A DNA stretch of 64,000 nt from Cellvibrio sp. PSBB006 (GTDB taxonomy: Bacteria > Pseudomonadota > Gammaproteobacteria > Pseudomonadales > Cellvibrionaceae). Position 1 is the first letter of the stretch. Every line of letters begins with the position of its first letter. The stretch covers positions 3,470,001 through 3,534,000 of the forward strand of contig NZ_CP021382.1 in assembly GCF_002162135.1 (NCBI RefSeq), given 5' to 3'. This document shows positions 16,852 through 26,477 of this stretch, piece by piece. The position numbers and the translations under genes were made by a program. Below the pieces are notes generated by a model, which saw only the letters and a list, made by a program, of their open reading frames with translations, searched no databases and was not told the DNA's origin.

Positions 16852-16890
16852 ACAACACTTTGCCATTGAACAAAGAAGCAGGAATGCAAT

Positions 16891-17271
16891 ATGAGTAAAC
16901 GAAAAAATAATCCGGAATATGGTTGTCCTGTTGAAGTAACGCTGGATGTCATCGGTGGGAAATGGAAAGGTATGGTGCTCTATTGTTTGCTGAATGGCAC
17001 AGCGCGATTTAATGAATTGCGTCGTCTGATTCCCAAGGCCACACAGCGGGTACTGACAACGCAATTGCGGGAACTGGAACAGGATGGCGTTATCACGCGC
17101 AAGGTTTACGCTGAAGTGCCGCCGCGCGTGGAATACAGTTTGACGGAGTTTGGTTTGAGCCTGAAACCGATTCTTGAATTGATGGGCGCATGGGGAGAGG
17201 AGTATCGTCAGCTCGTTGAAGGTCTCGCACGCCATCGAGCAGATGATGCAACGCCGGTAGATGAAAATTAA
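16891..17271 (+). CDS. HxlR-family transcriptional regulator
   Basis: A 126-residue winged-helix regulator of the HxlR/DUF24 family. Hallmarks are the N-terminal GCPVEVTLDVIGGKWKGMVL with Cys11 (the position used for redox or quinone sensing in YodB-type members), then FNELRRLIPKATQRVLTTQL and the wing VPPRVEYSLTEFG. It probably represses azoR and itself, with release when the cysteine reacts with electrophiles; that mechanism is inferred from relatives. Confidence 0.9.
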   Translation: MSKRKNNPEYGCPVEVTLDVIGGKWKGMVLYCLLNGTARFNELRRLIPKATQRVLTTQLRELEQDGVITRKVYAEVPPRVEYSLTEFGLSLKPILELMGAWGEEYRQLVEGLARHRADDATPVDEN

Positions 17272-17335
17272 GTTTGAATTAAGCTCACCTCGATATCCTG
17301 ATCTCGTCAACATTTATTCAATCAGGAGATATCGT

Positions 17336-17644
17336 ATGACCAAGTTAACAGCAATACTCAGTGCAGCCCTTTTAGCGACTACCGCCGGTGTAGTGCAAGC
17401 GCGGGATATCGCACCGGATGAGGTGGTCAAACTGCACAATGCAGGTACCATTCAATCCTTTGAAAAACTAAACGAAGCCGTGCTCGTACAGCATCCTGGT
17501 GCCACCCTTGAAGACGGCGAGTTGGAAGAAGAACAGGGTCGTTATGTTTACGAACTGGAAGTGCGCGATGCCCAGGGTGTAGAGTGGGATCTGGAGCTGG
17601 ACGCCGCCACCGGTGAAATACTGAAGAACCACAAAGACGATTAA
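17336..17644 (+). CDS. PepSY-domain exported protein 1
   Basis: A 102-residue exported protein: signal peptide (1-23, cleavage after VQA) and one PepSY domain, with HPGATLEDGELEEEQGRYVY and the end motif LDAATGEILK. ATG 17336 has AGGAG 8 bases upstream. It is the first gene of a unit with a second PepSY gene, a response regulator and a sensor kinase. PepSY proteins next to OmpR/QseC-type systems are often induced by, and feed back on, that system; their ligand (metal, peptide or protease) is uncertain. Confidence 0.82.
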   Translation: MTKLTAILSAALLATTAGVVQARDIAPDEVVKLHNAGTIQSFEKLNEAVLVQHPGATLEDGELEEEQGRYVYELEVRDAQGVEWDLELDAATGEILKNHKDD

Positions 17645-17653
17645 TTCGATGCT

Positions 17654-17962
17654 ATGAACCTGTTCCGTCGCTCACTATTATTTGCGCTGATGACCGCTGT
17701 CGCCTTCACGGCGGCGGCGGATGATATTGGCCCTAATGAAGCGCTGCGTTTACGTCAGGCGGGCGAGATTCTGGCATTGGAAAAATTGCTCGATATCGCG
17801 CTATCGCTGCACCCCGGCGCGCGTTTGCTGGAAGCGGAATTGGAAGAGGATGACGGACACTATATTTACGAAGTCGAACTGATAACCCGCAGCGGTACCG
17901 TGCGTGATATCGAAATAAACGCACGGGACGGGCGCATTTTAAAAGATGAGGAAGATGATTAA
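17654..17962 (+). CDS. PepSY-domain exported protein 2
   Basis: A 102-residue paralogue of the preceding gene, evidently a tandem duplicate: same length, signal peptide (1-22, after TAA) and PepSY body (HPGARLLEAELEEDDGHYIY, INARDGRILK). Both end in a Lys/Asp/Glu-rich tail. It starts 9 bases after its neighbour's stop and its own stop abuts the ATG of the response regulator, so the four genes are probably one transcript. Confidence 0.82.
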   Translation: MNLFRRSLLFALMTAVAFTAAADDIGPNEALRLRQAGEILALEKLLDIALSLHPGARLLEAELEEDDGHYIYEVELITRSGTVRDIEINARDGRILKDEEDD

Positions 17963-18655
17963 ATGCGGTTGCTGATCGTGGAAGATCAAGTGTCCCTGGC
18001 TGATGAATTACTGGCGGATCTCGGTCGCGCCGGTTATGCCGTGGATTGGCTCGCCGACGGTCGCGACGCGCGCTATCAAGGCGCCAGTGAGCCTTACGAT
18101 TTGATTGTGCTGGATCTGGGTTTGCCGGGCAAACCGGGGCTGGAAGTCTTGCGCGAATGGCGCGCGGGCGGATTGGCCACGCCGGTATTAATTTTGACGG
18201 CGCGGGATCACTGGGCCGAACGTATCGAGGGTTTAAAAGCCGGCGCTGATGATTACCTCACTAAACCCTTTCACCCTGAAGAATTGCAATTGCGTATTCA
18301 ATCGCTGCTGCGCCGCGCGCACGGTCTGGCGAATCAAACACATCTGGAAGCCGGTGGTTTGCAACTGGATGAAAGCAAACAATCTGTTCATCATAACGGT
18401 GAAGACATCAGCCTCACTGCCGCTGAATTCAGTTTGCTGCGTTATTTAATGTTGCATCCGCAACAGATCGTATCCAAATTGCAATTGCTTGAGCATTTGT
18501 ACGATGGTGAAACCGAACGGGATTCCAATGTCATTGAAGTCCATGTAAATCACCTGCGTCGCAAGCTGGGTAAAACCATTATCGAAACCCGTCGCAACCA
18601 AGGTTATATATTTAACGGTTTACAACCGGATAATGCCGCTGGCCTGGCTTTATGA
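17963..18655 (+). CDS. OmpR-family response regulator
   Basis: A 230-residue two-component regulator. The receiver domain (1-115) has phospho-acceptor Asp51 (IVLDLGLPG) and the Lys of YLTKPF. A winged-helix DNA-binding domain of the QseB/PmrA type follows (about 130-222: [29 protein letters not shown] with I for the first V). The stop overlaps the start of the sensor kinase by 4 bases (ATGA). It likely regulates the two upstream PepSY genes. Confidence 0.92.
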   Translation: MRLLIVEDQVSLADELLADLGRAGYAVDWLADGRDARYQGASEPYDLIVLDLGLPGKPGLEVLREWRAGGLATPVLILTARDHWAERIEGLKAGADDYLTKPFHPEELQLRIQSLLRRAHGLANQTHLEAGGLQLDESKQSVHHNGEDISLTAAEFSLLRYLMLHPQQIVSKLQLLEHLYDGETERDSNVIEVHVNHLRRKLGKTIIETRRNQGYIFNGLQPDNAAGLAL

Positions 18656-19989
18656 AATCCATTCAACAACATCTCAGTATTGGCCTGGCCAGTGTATTGA
18701 TACTGGTAGGCTTGCTGTTGGCGCAAACCAGTCTGTGGCTATTTGATGCCGGATTACGGCGCAATTTCGGCAGTGAATTACAACTCGATGCCGATAATTT
18801 ACTCGCCGCGCTGGTGCGCACTAACGATGGCATATCGCTTGACCAAACTCGCCTTTCACCCGTGTATGAGCGCCCTTTTTCCGGGCGCTATTTCCGCATA
18901 GAATTTTCGCCGTCGGATAATCTTGCTGCATTAACTTTGCGCTCGCGTTCAGCCTGGGATCATCAGTTATCTTTACCAGAACAAGCCGGTTTACAAACAA
19001 CCTTGGCCGACGGACCGCAAACACAAAAATTATTGGTATATCGCGCGAACTATCGCCGCTTCGGCCAGGATCTGGCCATCATCGTTGCACGGGATTACAC
19101 ACCGGTGCTGCAAAGTTTTCAGCAATTGCGCTGGATCGGTCTGGGCACCGGCGGTGTGGCGCTGGTGATTATTCTATTGTTGCAGCGCTGGATTGTGCGA
19201 CGCGCTTTGCAGCCGCTGGATGCGGTGCGCCAGCAGGTAAAACAATTACAACAAGGGCAGCGCACCGAGCTGGATAATCAGGTGCCGGAAGAACTCGCGC
19301 CGCTGGTGCAGCAAATTAACCGTTTGCTATTACACACCGAAGACACACTAAAACGTTCGCGCAATGCGTTGGGTAATCTGGGCCACGCATTGAAGACGCC
19401 GCTGGCGGTGTTGTTCAGTATTAATGCGCGTACTGAGTTACAAGCGCACCCGGATATTATCGAGAGCATGCGCACGCAACTAAATAATATTCGTCAGCGC
19501 CTCACACGCGAATTGGGCCGCGCGCGCCTTGCTGGCGAGGCGCTACCCGGTGCGCATTTTAATTGCGCTGAAGAATTGCCACTGTTGTTTACCACGTTGC
19601 AACAAATCCACGGACGTGAGTTGCAGTTGCACTGGCAGACGACGCCGGACGACCTGCGTTTACCCTGGGATCGCGAAGACCTGTTGGAGTTGCTTGGCAA
19701 CCTTTTGGATAACGCGTGTAAATGGACCAATACTCGGGTGCAGTTGAACATCGAAAAAACCGCGAACAACATTACCCTGACCGTGGATGACGATGGCCCC
19801 GGCATCGCCAGTGAATTGCGCACAGAGGTATTGAGTCGCGGCACCCGTCTGGATGAACAGGTTGTCGGCCATGGGCTGGGTTTGGGAATTGTGCGCGATA
19901 TTGTCGATCACCTGGGCGGCCAATTGGCGCTGGATGACAGCCCCATGGGTGGTCTACGGGTTGCAATCACTCTGCCCGCCCCCAGATAA
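18652..19989 (+). CDS. Sensor histidine kinase (QseC/PmrB-like)
   Basis: A 445-residue inner-membrane kinase paired with the upstream regulator. TM1 about 10-30 and TM2 about 165-183 enclose a periplasmic sensor of about 135 residues. HAMP is followed by a dimerisation helix with His245 ([12 protein letters not shown]), then a Bergerat ATPase with N-box [19 protein letters not shown] and GHGLGLGIV. The kinase is intact. The signal is unknown; the PepSY neighbours suggest an envelope, metal or cationic-peptide cue. Confidence 0.92.
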   Translation: MKSIQQHLSIGLASVLILVGLLLAQTSLWLFDAGLRRNFGSELQLDADNLLAALVRTNDGISLDQTRLSPVYERPFSGRYFRIEFSPSDNLAALTLRSRSAWDHQLSLPEQAGLQTTLADGPQTQKLLVYRANYRRFGQDLAIIVARDYTPVLQSFQQLRWIGLGTGGVALVIILLLQRWIVRRALQPLDAVRQQVKQLQQGQRTELDNQVPEELAPLVQQINRLLLHTEDTLKRSRNALGNLGHALKTPLAVLFSINARTELQAHPDIIESMRTQLNNIRQRLTRELGRARLAGEALPGAHFNCAEELPLLFTTLQQIHGRELQLHWQTTPDDLRLPWDREDLLELLGNLLDNACKWTNTRVQLNIEKTANNITLTVDDDGPGIASELRTEVLSRGTRLDEQVVGHGLGLGIVRDIVDHLGGQLALDDSPMGGLRVAITLPAPR

Positions 19990-20046
19990 CGGCTTCCGCG
20001 CGGTGTCCTGCCGCACTTCTGTTTAACCATCCCGGCGATCACACTT

Positions 20047-21846
20047 ATGCGTGGCATGCACAGTGACCCTTCTCCAGCGGCAGACAATATTCCCCTTACC
20101 CGCGCGTCCCTGAAACAAACTCTCGGTTATCTCTGGCCCTATTTGTGGGATTTCAAAGGCCGGGTACTGCTCGCGGTGTTCGCGTTGATTGCCGCCAAGG
20201 GCGCAACGCTGCTGATGCCCTGGGCATTGAAACACATCATTGATGGAGTGGATCGAAGCCTGCAACCGGCATTGGTTTTACCGCTCACGTTTATTCTGTT
20301 TTACGGTGCCTTGCGTTTTGGCAGTGTCTTTTTCGGTGAGCTGCGCGATGCACTCTTCAGCCGCGTCACCGAACACGCCATGCGGCGAATCGGCCTGCGC
20401 GTGTTTCGTCACTTGCATCAACTGGAATTATCCTTTCACCTTGATCGCGCCACCGGCGGGATCAGTCGCGACATCGAGCGCGGCACTAACGGTATCAGTT
20501 TTTTAATGCGCTTTTTGATGTTCAACATCGTGCCGACGCTGTTTGAAATACTAATGGTGGCAGTCATCTTTGCGCTGGCGTTTTCGATATGGTACGCCGT
20601 GATTACGGTGATTGCCGTGGTGATTTATATTTTCTTCACGGTACTGACCACCGAATGGCGCAACCGGTTTGTACGCGAGGCCAACCAGGCGGATTCATCC
20701 ACCAACACCCGCGCGATTGACAGCTTGCTGAATTATGAAACGGTTAAATATTTTAATAACGAAGAGTTTGAAGCGCGTACCTACGATGACTTTCTAGCGA
20801 AATGGGAATCAGCCAAACTAAAAAATCGGATGTCTTTGTTGGCATTGAATTCCGGGCAAGCCTTGATCATTGCCTTGGCGATCACGGTGATGATGTGGAT
20901 GGCGGCAGTTAATGTGCTGGATCAGCAAATGACCCTGGGTGACCTCGCCATGGTCAATGCCTACATGATCCAGTTATTTATTCCGCTGAATTTTCTTGGC
21001 TTCGTGTACCGTGAAATTCGGCGCGCATTGACCGACCTGGAAAATATGCTGGGCTTGTTAAAACGCGATGCAACGATTGTTGACGCACCCGATGCGCAGA
21101 CCTTGCAGATCTCCCGAGGTGATATCCACTGGTCCGGCGTAAATTTCGCCTACCATCGCGAGCGTCCGATCCTGCGCGATTTTGATTTACATATTCCGGC
21201 CGGCGCGCGTGTCGCTATCGTGGGCGCGTCCGGTGCCGGGAAGAGTACGATCGCGCGTTTGCTATACCGTTTTTACGACATTGACAGTGGCAGTATCACC
21301 ATCGATGGTCAGGATATTCGTCAGGTAACCCTCGACAGTTTGCGCAGCGCTATCGCGGTCGTGCCGCAAGATACAGTGCTGTTCAATACCAGCATCCGTG
21401 ACAATATTGCTTACGGAAATCCAGCGGCAGACGATGCACAGATTGATCGCGCTATTCGCATGGCGCACCTGAAAAGTTTTATCGACAGCTTGCCTCAGGG
21501 CGATAAAACTATTGTCGGTGAGCGTGGTTTGAAAGTCAGCGGTGGCGAAAAGCAACGTATCGCCATTGCACGGGTACTATTAAAAGGTGCACCGATTTTA
21601 TTATTCGATGAAGCGACCTCCGCACTGGATTCCAATGCCGAAACCGCCATCCTTGAGGCCATGCGTGAAGTTGCTACGGGCCACACCAGCATCGTGATCG
21701 CCCACCGCCTGTCGACCGTCGTCGACGCGGACAAGATTGTGGTGTTGGATCAAGGCCAGGTGGTGGAACAGGGATCACACAACGAACTCCTGCAGCGGCA
21801 GGGGCGTTATGCGCAGCTTTGGACATTGCAACAACAGGAAGACTAG
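20047..21846 (+). CDS. ATM1/HMT1-type ABC exporter
   Basis: A 599-residue half-transporter with an N-terminal six-helix membrane domain (about 20-320) fused to an ATPase. Walker A GASGAGKST (about 393), signature VSGGEKQR (about 497), Walker B ILLFDEATSALD and the H-loop IAHRLSTV are all present. The membrane-domain motifs FHLDRATGGISRDIERGTNG and LNYETVKYFNNEEFE are typical of the mitochondrial ATM1/HMT1 branch, whose bacterial members export glutathione-linked metals or related thiols. It probably works as a homodimer. Two ATGs (20047, 20056) are possible starts. Confidence 0.92.
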   Translation: MRGMHSDPSPAADNIPLTRASLKQTLGYLWPYLWDFKGRVLLAVFALIAAKGATLLMPWALKHIIDGVDRSLQPALVLPLTFILFYGALRFGSVFFGELRDALFSRVTEHAMRRIGLRVFRHLHQLELSFHLDRATGGISRDIERGTNGISFLMRFLMFNIVPTLFEILMVAVIFALAFSIWYAVITVIAVVIYIFFTVLTTEWRNRFVREANQADSSTNTRAIDSLLNYETVKYFNNEEFEARTYDDFLAKWESAKLKNRMSLLALNSGQALIIALAITVMMWMAAVNVLDQQMTLGDLAMVNAYMIQLFIPLNFLGFVYREIRRALTDLENMLGLLKRDATIVDAPDAQTLQISRGDIHWSGVNFAYHRERPILRDFDLHIPAGARVAIVGASGAGKSTIARLLYRFYDIDSGSITIDGQDIRQVTLDSLRSAIAVVPQDTVLFNTSIRDNIAYGNPAADDAQIDRAIRMAHLKSFIDSLPQGDKTIVGERGLKVSGGEKQRIAIARVLLKGAPILLFDEATSALDSNAETAILEAMREVATGHTSIVIAHRLSTVVDADKIVVLDQGQVVEQGSHNELLQRQGRYAQLWTLQQQED

Positions 21847-22046
21847 GTTCCCTAGGAACCAAATTCGTGCGCCTTTTGTTGCGTGTGCACCAACTTGTCT
21901 GCGCCTAACTGAGACACTCGTCAAAAAAATCTGCTCTTTTAAAACAATATGTCGTGCAAATGCACAAGCGTGCAGCTTTTTTGCGCAATTGTGCATTGGC
22001 ATAAGTTTCGCAATGGCCTTGCAATCAGTCCAGGTGAGCGCAAGCC

Positions 22047-24170
22047 ATGTTCAAATTTGATTACGGAAAATACCGCGGCATTCTTGTTTCTGTTGCCCTC
22101 TTTTTACTACTCGATGCATCTGTTCTCTTATTAAATTTCTATATCTCGTTCGAAATTGCCGACGACGCCGTGGGCGTAAACCTCGCGGGGCGCCAGCGGA
22201 TGTTGTCGCAGCGTATGGCCAAAACCTTATTTGTACTCGACAGCGCCCGCGACGATCCGGCGCTGTTTAAAAAAGCGTTTGATGAACTGTTGTTAAGTGA
22301 ATCGTTATTTGATGAAACCCTGAATGCCTTTCTTCGCGGTGGCAACGCGCGCGGTGCAGCGCAAGAAGCCGTAACCCTGGATGCGGTCAGCGATCCAAAA
22401 GGGATGTCGGCCTTGCGCGAAGCAGCGGTTCTCTGGGCGCCGTACCGTAGCGCAGTGCAAACGCTGATTCAGGATGTGCAACAGGATAATCCGATTGATG
22501 CATCCCTGGCGGCGGCAGTCGCCATGGCGCGCGCTAACAATCTCGCGCTACTGGGCCACATGAATGACCTCACGATTGCACTGGAACACCTCGCTGCGTC
22601 CAAGGCAACGCGCCTGCGCTGGATTCAAACCGTCGGTATCAGTCTGGCGATTATTAACTTCTTCTTTATCATGTTCCACTTTGTTCGCCAGCTGCGTGAA
22701 AGTGATGTCATTATCGAGCGGGCGCGCAAGGAAACCACTGAAATTCTTGAAACGGTTAACGAAGGTTTATTTCTGATCGATAAAAACCTGCGTATCGGTG
22801 AGCAACATTCCGCCAAATTAATTGAGGTGTTGGGTGAGCAGGAGTTTGCCGGAAAATCATTTCAGTCGCTGCTGGAAAATATTATCAGCGAAAAAGATGC
22901 GGAGACGGCTCGCGGTTTTATCGAGTTATTATTTGATCCGAAGATCAAGGAAAAACTGATCGGCGATCTCAATCCGCTCAATCTGGTGGAGGTGAATATC
23001 GCCCAGCCCAGCGGTGGATTTCTTACCAAATACCTGAAGTTTGATTTCGCCCGCGCCTATCAGGCCAATGTGATTTCCCACGTATTGGTCACGATTCTGG
23101 ATATCACCGAGCAAGTCAAACTGGAAAAAGCTCTGAGTGAAAGCCGCAAGCACAATGAACAACAATTGGAGATGCTGACCGGTTTATTGCATACCCATCC
23201 GACATTGTTAAATGAGTTCATCGCCGGCGCCTACAAATGCTACAACCGGGTTAACCATATCCTGAGTTTGCCGTCAAAAAATGCTGCATCCGTACGCGAA
23301 AAAGCCAGTGGTATCTTCCGGGAAATCCATAATTTCAAAGGTGATGCGGCGGCGCTCAAGCTGGAATATTTTGAGAATGCCGCTCACGCCATTGAAGATG
23401 AACTGGAGTTGCTGCGCAACAAACCGGATTTGACCGGGAATGATTATCTGGGCCTGGCGGTGCAATTGGAAAATTTGATCAGTTACACCCAGCAGGTGGA
23501 ATTGTTGATCAATAAGCTGGGCCAGTTTGCGCTGGTCAACACCAACGCTGCTGCAACCATAGATCCGCGTCATATCACCGGCAATCGACAAAATGACGGT
23601 TGGGATCATCTGGAGTCTTTTGTCCAGAGCATCGCGCAACGCAATGGTAAAGACGTCAAATTAGTAACCAGCGGTCTACACGATTTGACCCTGGGCTACG
23701 AAAACCAGCAGCAGCTGAAAGAAATTTGCATCCAGCTGCTGCGCAACGCAGTGGTGCACGGTATAGAAACGCCGCGCGAGCGTGAGCTCAGTCAGAAGTC
23801 GCCGCAGGGCCGGATAGATTTACGCCTGGCCAGGATCTCGGAGAGCGAAATGGAATTGACCGTTATGGATGACGGTCAGGGCCTGGATTACGCGGCGATT
23901 CGCGAAAAAGCTATCGCGTCCGGTAAGTGGACCTTGGGTGAAATTGAATCCTGGGACAACAAAAAATTACTCAGCCTGATTTTTAACGAAGGCTTCAGCA
24001 CCGCCAAAGCTATCACCAAAGATGCCGGTCGCGGTGTGGGCATGGAAGCGGTGATGAGTCAGGTACTGGCCTTGCGCGGCAAGCTCAATATATCCAGTCG
24101 GCGCGGGCGCCACTGTCGTTTTGTTATTACGTTGCCGCTGCTTTCGGCACAAAACGATATTGCTGCCTGA
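22047..24170 (+). CDS. Membrane-bound CheA-like histidine kinase with PilJ-type sensor
   Basis: A 707-residue kinase. TM1 (11-31) and TM2 (192-213) flank a periplasmic PilJ/NIT-like sensor (NLAGRQRMLSQRMAKTLF). A PAS-like region (about 230-350) leads to an Hpt domain with His428 in FREIHNFKGDAA. A CheA-type ATPase (about 530-705) shows QLLRNAVVHGIETPRERE and GRGVGMEAV. A CheW-like domain and the P2 domain are missing, so this is not chemotaxis CheA. Its own membrane sensor replaces receptor coupling. The next two genes encode CheY- and CheX-like proteins, together forming a closed phosphorelay. Output unknown. Confidence 0.85.
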   Translation: MFKFDYGKYRGILVSVALFLLLDASVLLLNFYISFEIADDAVGVNLAGRQRMLSQRMAKTLFVLDSARDDPALFKKAFDELLLSESLFDETLNAFLRGGNARGAAQEAVTLDAVSDPKGMSALREAAVLWAPYRSAVQTLIQDVQQDNPIDASLAAAVAMARANNLALLGHMNDLTIALEHLAASKATRLRWIQTVGISLAIINFFFIMFHFVRQLRESDVIIERARKETTEILETVNEGLFLIDKNLRIGEQHSAKLIEVLGEQEFAGKSFQSLLENIISEKDAETARGFIELLFDPKIKEKLIGDLNPLNLVEVNIAQPSGGFLTKYLKFDFARAYQANVISHVLVTILDITEQVKLEKALSESRKHNEQQLEMLTGLLHTHPTLLNEFIAGAYKCYNRVNHILSLPSKNAASVREKASGIFREIHNFKGDAAALKLEYFENAAHAIEDELELLRNKPDLTGNDYLGLAVQLENLISYTQQVELLINKLGQFALVNTNAAATIDPRHITGNRQNDGWDHLESFVQSIAQRNGKDVKLVTSGLHDLTLGYENQQQLKEICIQLLRNAVVHGIETPRERELSQKSPQGRIDLRLARISESEMELTVMDDGQGLDYAAIREKAIASGKWTLGEIESWDNKKLLSLIFNEGFSTAKAITKDAGRGVGMEAVMSQVLALRGKLNISSRRGRHCRFVITLPLLSAQNDIAA

Positions 24171-24200
24171 TAACACCGTTTGACGTAACAGGAATACAAG

Positions 24201-24563
24201 ATGTTGTCACTGATGATTGTGGATGATTCGAATATTATCCGCCGCAAGATAGAACGCTGTAACGACTCGGATCAATTTCATGTGGTGGCGTCGGCGGGTA
24301 ATGGTGCAGAAGCCCTTACACTGTTCAGGAAAACCCGTCCGCAAGTGGTCACCATGGATTTGACCATGCCGGAGATGGATGGCATTGCCTGCATCCAGCA
24401 GCTGATTGCACTGGACCCGGGTTTGCGCATTCTGGTGATATCGGCGTTATCCGACAAGGCGACAGGCATTGAAGCATTGAAAAAAGGCGCGCGCGGTTTT
24501 TTGTGTAAACCGTTCAGCGATCAGCAATTACTGGAAGCACTGACTGAGTTGACCGAGGATTAA
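24201..24563 (+). CDS. CheY-like single-domain response regulator
   Basis: A 120-residue receiver domain without an output domain. Acidic pocket VDDSN near the start, phospho-acceptor Asp53 (VTMDLTMPEMDG), switch residue in VISALSD and Lys of LCKPF. It follows the kinase by 30 bases and its TAA abuts the CheX ATG. Likely accepts phosphate from the kinase His428 and acts on an unknown partner. Confidence 0.9.
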   Translation: MLSLMIVDDSNIIRRKIERCNDSDQFHVVASAGNGAEALTLFRKTRPQVVTMDLTMPEMDGIACIQQLIALDPGLRILVISALSDKATGIEALKKGARGFLCKPFSDQQLLEALTELTED

Positions 24564-25013
24564 ATGTCAGAACAAACCTTACAAGTCTTTATTGATGGTG
24601 TGGTGCGCTTTTTTCAGCATACCAATGACCGGGATGTCAAAGTCGGTACACCTTATCTGGTGGAAAACGAAAATCCGGCCGCTTATGACGTGACCGGGAT
24701 TATCGGCATCTCCGGCCCCTATCGCGGTTGTGTGTATTTCACGGCGCCGCGTATTTTGCTTAAACATTTGCTGCTCAGCATCGGCGAAAGGGAAACCACC
24801 AACGAGCATATCTTTGATCTTGTCGGTGAAGTGGCCAATATTATTTCCGGTAATGCCCGCAGCACCTTTGGGCAGGAATTTATGATCTCGGTGCCGGTGA
24901 TGATTGAAGGAGCGCCTAACCACATCCATTTGCCGGCACAGCTGCGCTCCTACGTTATTCCGGTTTACTGGAAGTCCTATCACGCGGCGGTGGTCATCTG
25001 CTTGCAGCAGTAG
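24564..25013 (+). CDS. CheX-like CheY-P phosphatase
   Basis: A 149-residue CheX/CheC-family protein. The phosphatase motif E-x-x-N is visible as Glu89 and Asn92 in DLVGEVANIISGNAR, where CheX inserts its catalytic side chains into CheY-P. The rest (SGPYRGCVYFTAPRILLKHL) fits the CheX fold. It is the last gene of the kinase-CheY-CheX unit and probably resets the regulator. Ten bases separate it from the convergent channel gene. Confidence 0.85.
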   Translation: MSEQTLQVFIDGVVRFFQHTNDRDVKVGTPYLVENENPAAYDVTGIIGISGPYRGCVYFTAPRILLKHLLLSIGERETTNEHIFDLVGEVANIISGNARSTFGQEFMISVPVMIEGAPNHIHLPAQLRSYVIPVYWKSYHAAVVICLQQ

Positions 25014-25023
25014 TGATCCCGCG

Positions 25024-26295
25024 TTATTCAGTTGTGGTTGTGGTATCGGTAATTTTTACGCCTATTTGTTGCAGGTCGTAACCCGTGGGCGTCTGGTGGA
25101 TACGCAATCCGAACTCCGGAATCACGGCAAAGACATGATCGAAGATATCCGCCTGAATACCCTCATAAGCTACCCAATTAATATCATTGGAAAACGCGTA
25201 GATTTCCATGGGAATACCATTGGCGCCAGGTTCCAGTTGGCGCACCATTAAAGTCATATTTTCCTGGTGAATTTTTTTATGCGCGCGGAGATAAGCGGTG
25301 AGGTAAGCGCGGAAGGTTCCGAGATTGGTCAGCTTGCGGCCGTTCACCGGTGATTCCGGATCGATATTATTCTCTTTGTTGTATTCGGTAAGTTCACGCA
25401 CTTTGTTTTCAATGTAATCCGTCAGGAGTTGTGCGCGACGCAAGCGCTTTAACGCAGCTTCATCAAGAAATCTTACGCTGGTTGCATCGATATTCACCGC
25501 GCGTTTTATCCGGCGTCCACCCGCTTCGGTCATCCCGCGCCAGTTTTTAAACGAATCGGAAATTAATGAGTAAGCTGGAATGGTGGTAATCGTCTTATCC
25601 CAATTACGCACCTTGACGGTGGTCAGGCTGATATCAATCACATCGCCGTCGGCGCCATATTTAGGCATCTCCAGCCAGTCACCTACGGCCAGCATGTCGT
25701 TGGCCGACAGTTGAATACCCGCCACCAGCCCCATAATCGGATCTTTAAATATCAACAGCAGGACGGCGGTCATTGCACCGAGACTGCTGAACAATATCAC
25801 CGGCGACTTACCGATTAATAAAGAGATGGCGAAGATAATGGTGACCAGCGCACTGATCAATTTGATACTCTGAAAGATTCCGCGCAGAGGGAAGCGTCGG
25901 CCGTAAGGCGTGGAGAGAACAATATCTTCCAGCGTATCGAGCAACGCAAAGAGGGACAGCAATGCATAAAGCAGTACCCACAAATGGGTTACCACTTCAA
26001 TCACAACGAGCGTGTCAGTATCGCTGTCCAGCCAGATACGCGCCTGGGTATAAACAATAAACCCTTGCAAGGTCAGCGCGAGCCGGCTGAATAATTTGTT
26101 TTGAAAAAGCGCACGCTGCCAGAGGCGTTGTGATTGAGAGGCGCGATGGCTGATCAGACGAATCACGACCCGGTGCAGGATAAAGTGAATGATCAGCGAG
26201 GTTAATGCAATTATCCCGATGATAATCAGGAAATATGCCAATTCCGTGTTTTGCAGATCCAGAGTTTCCAGCCAGTCTATCAATGTGTCTTTCAT
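25024..26295 (-). CDS. ybdG: Mechanosensitive ion channel, YbdG/MscM type
   Basis: A 423-residue MscS-superfamily inner-membrane channel that opens on membrane tension to relieve osmotic shock. Five hydrophobic segments precede the pore helix and beta domain (SLGAMTAVLLLIFKDPIMGL, then VGDWLEMPKYGADGDVIDIS and VKVRNWDKTITTIPAYSLIS). These match the YbdG branch, including an insertion in the beta domain. GAGG precedes the ATG. The C-terminus ends in a Thr run. Stand-alone gene. Confidence 0.88.
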   Translation of the reverse strand: MKDTLIDWLETLDLQNTELAYFLIIIGIIALTSLIIHFILHRVVIRLISHRASQSQRLWQRALFQNKLFSRLALTLQGFIVYTQARIWLDSDTDTLVVIEVVTHLWVLLYALLSLFALLDTLEDIVLSTPYGRRFPLRGIFQSIKLISALVTIIFAISLLIGKSPVILFSSLGAMTAVLLLIFKDPIMGLVAGIQLSANDMLAVGDWLEMPKYGADGDVIDISLTTVKVRNWDKTITTIPAYSLISDSFKNWRGMTEAGGRRIKRAVNIDATSVRFLDEAALKRLRRAQLLTDYIENKVRELTEYNKENNIDPESPVNGRKLTNLGTFRAYLTAYLRAHKKIHQENMTLMVRQLEPGANGIPMEIYAFSNDINWVAYEGIQADIFDHVFAVIPEFGLRIHQTPTGYDLQQIGVKITDTTTTTE

Positions 26296-26477
26296 CGCAC
26301 GCCTCTGTGTTCAATGTCCTGTTTGATATATCTGTATGAATGATGGCGGACTGAATGAACAGCTATCAGTCGCACACGCACATTCGCCAGCTATGTAGGG
26401 AAAATGAAGGCTGGATGATACACAAAAATCGCTCTGACTTCAGGGCGCCTGGTTACACACTGGTCCAGCGCATGAAA

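Noticed and set aside
21846..21860. GGTTCC-CTA-GGAACC palindrome after the ABC exporter gene
   Set aside because: Only 6 bp of stem with a 3-base loop and no T-run; overlaps the stop codon. Too weak to call a terminator or operator.
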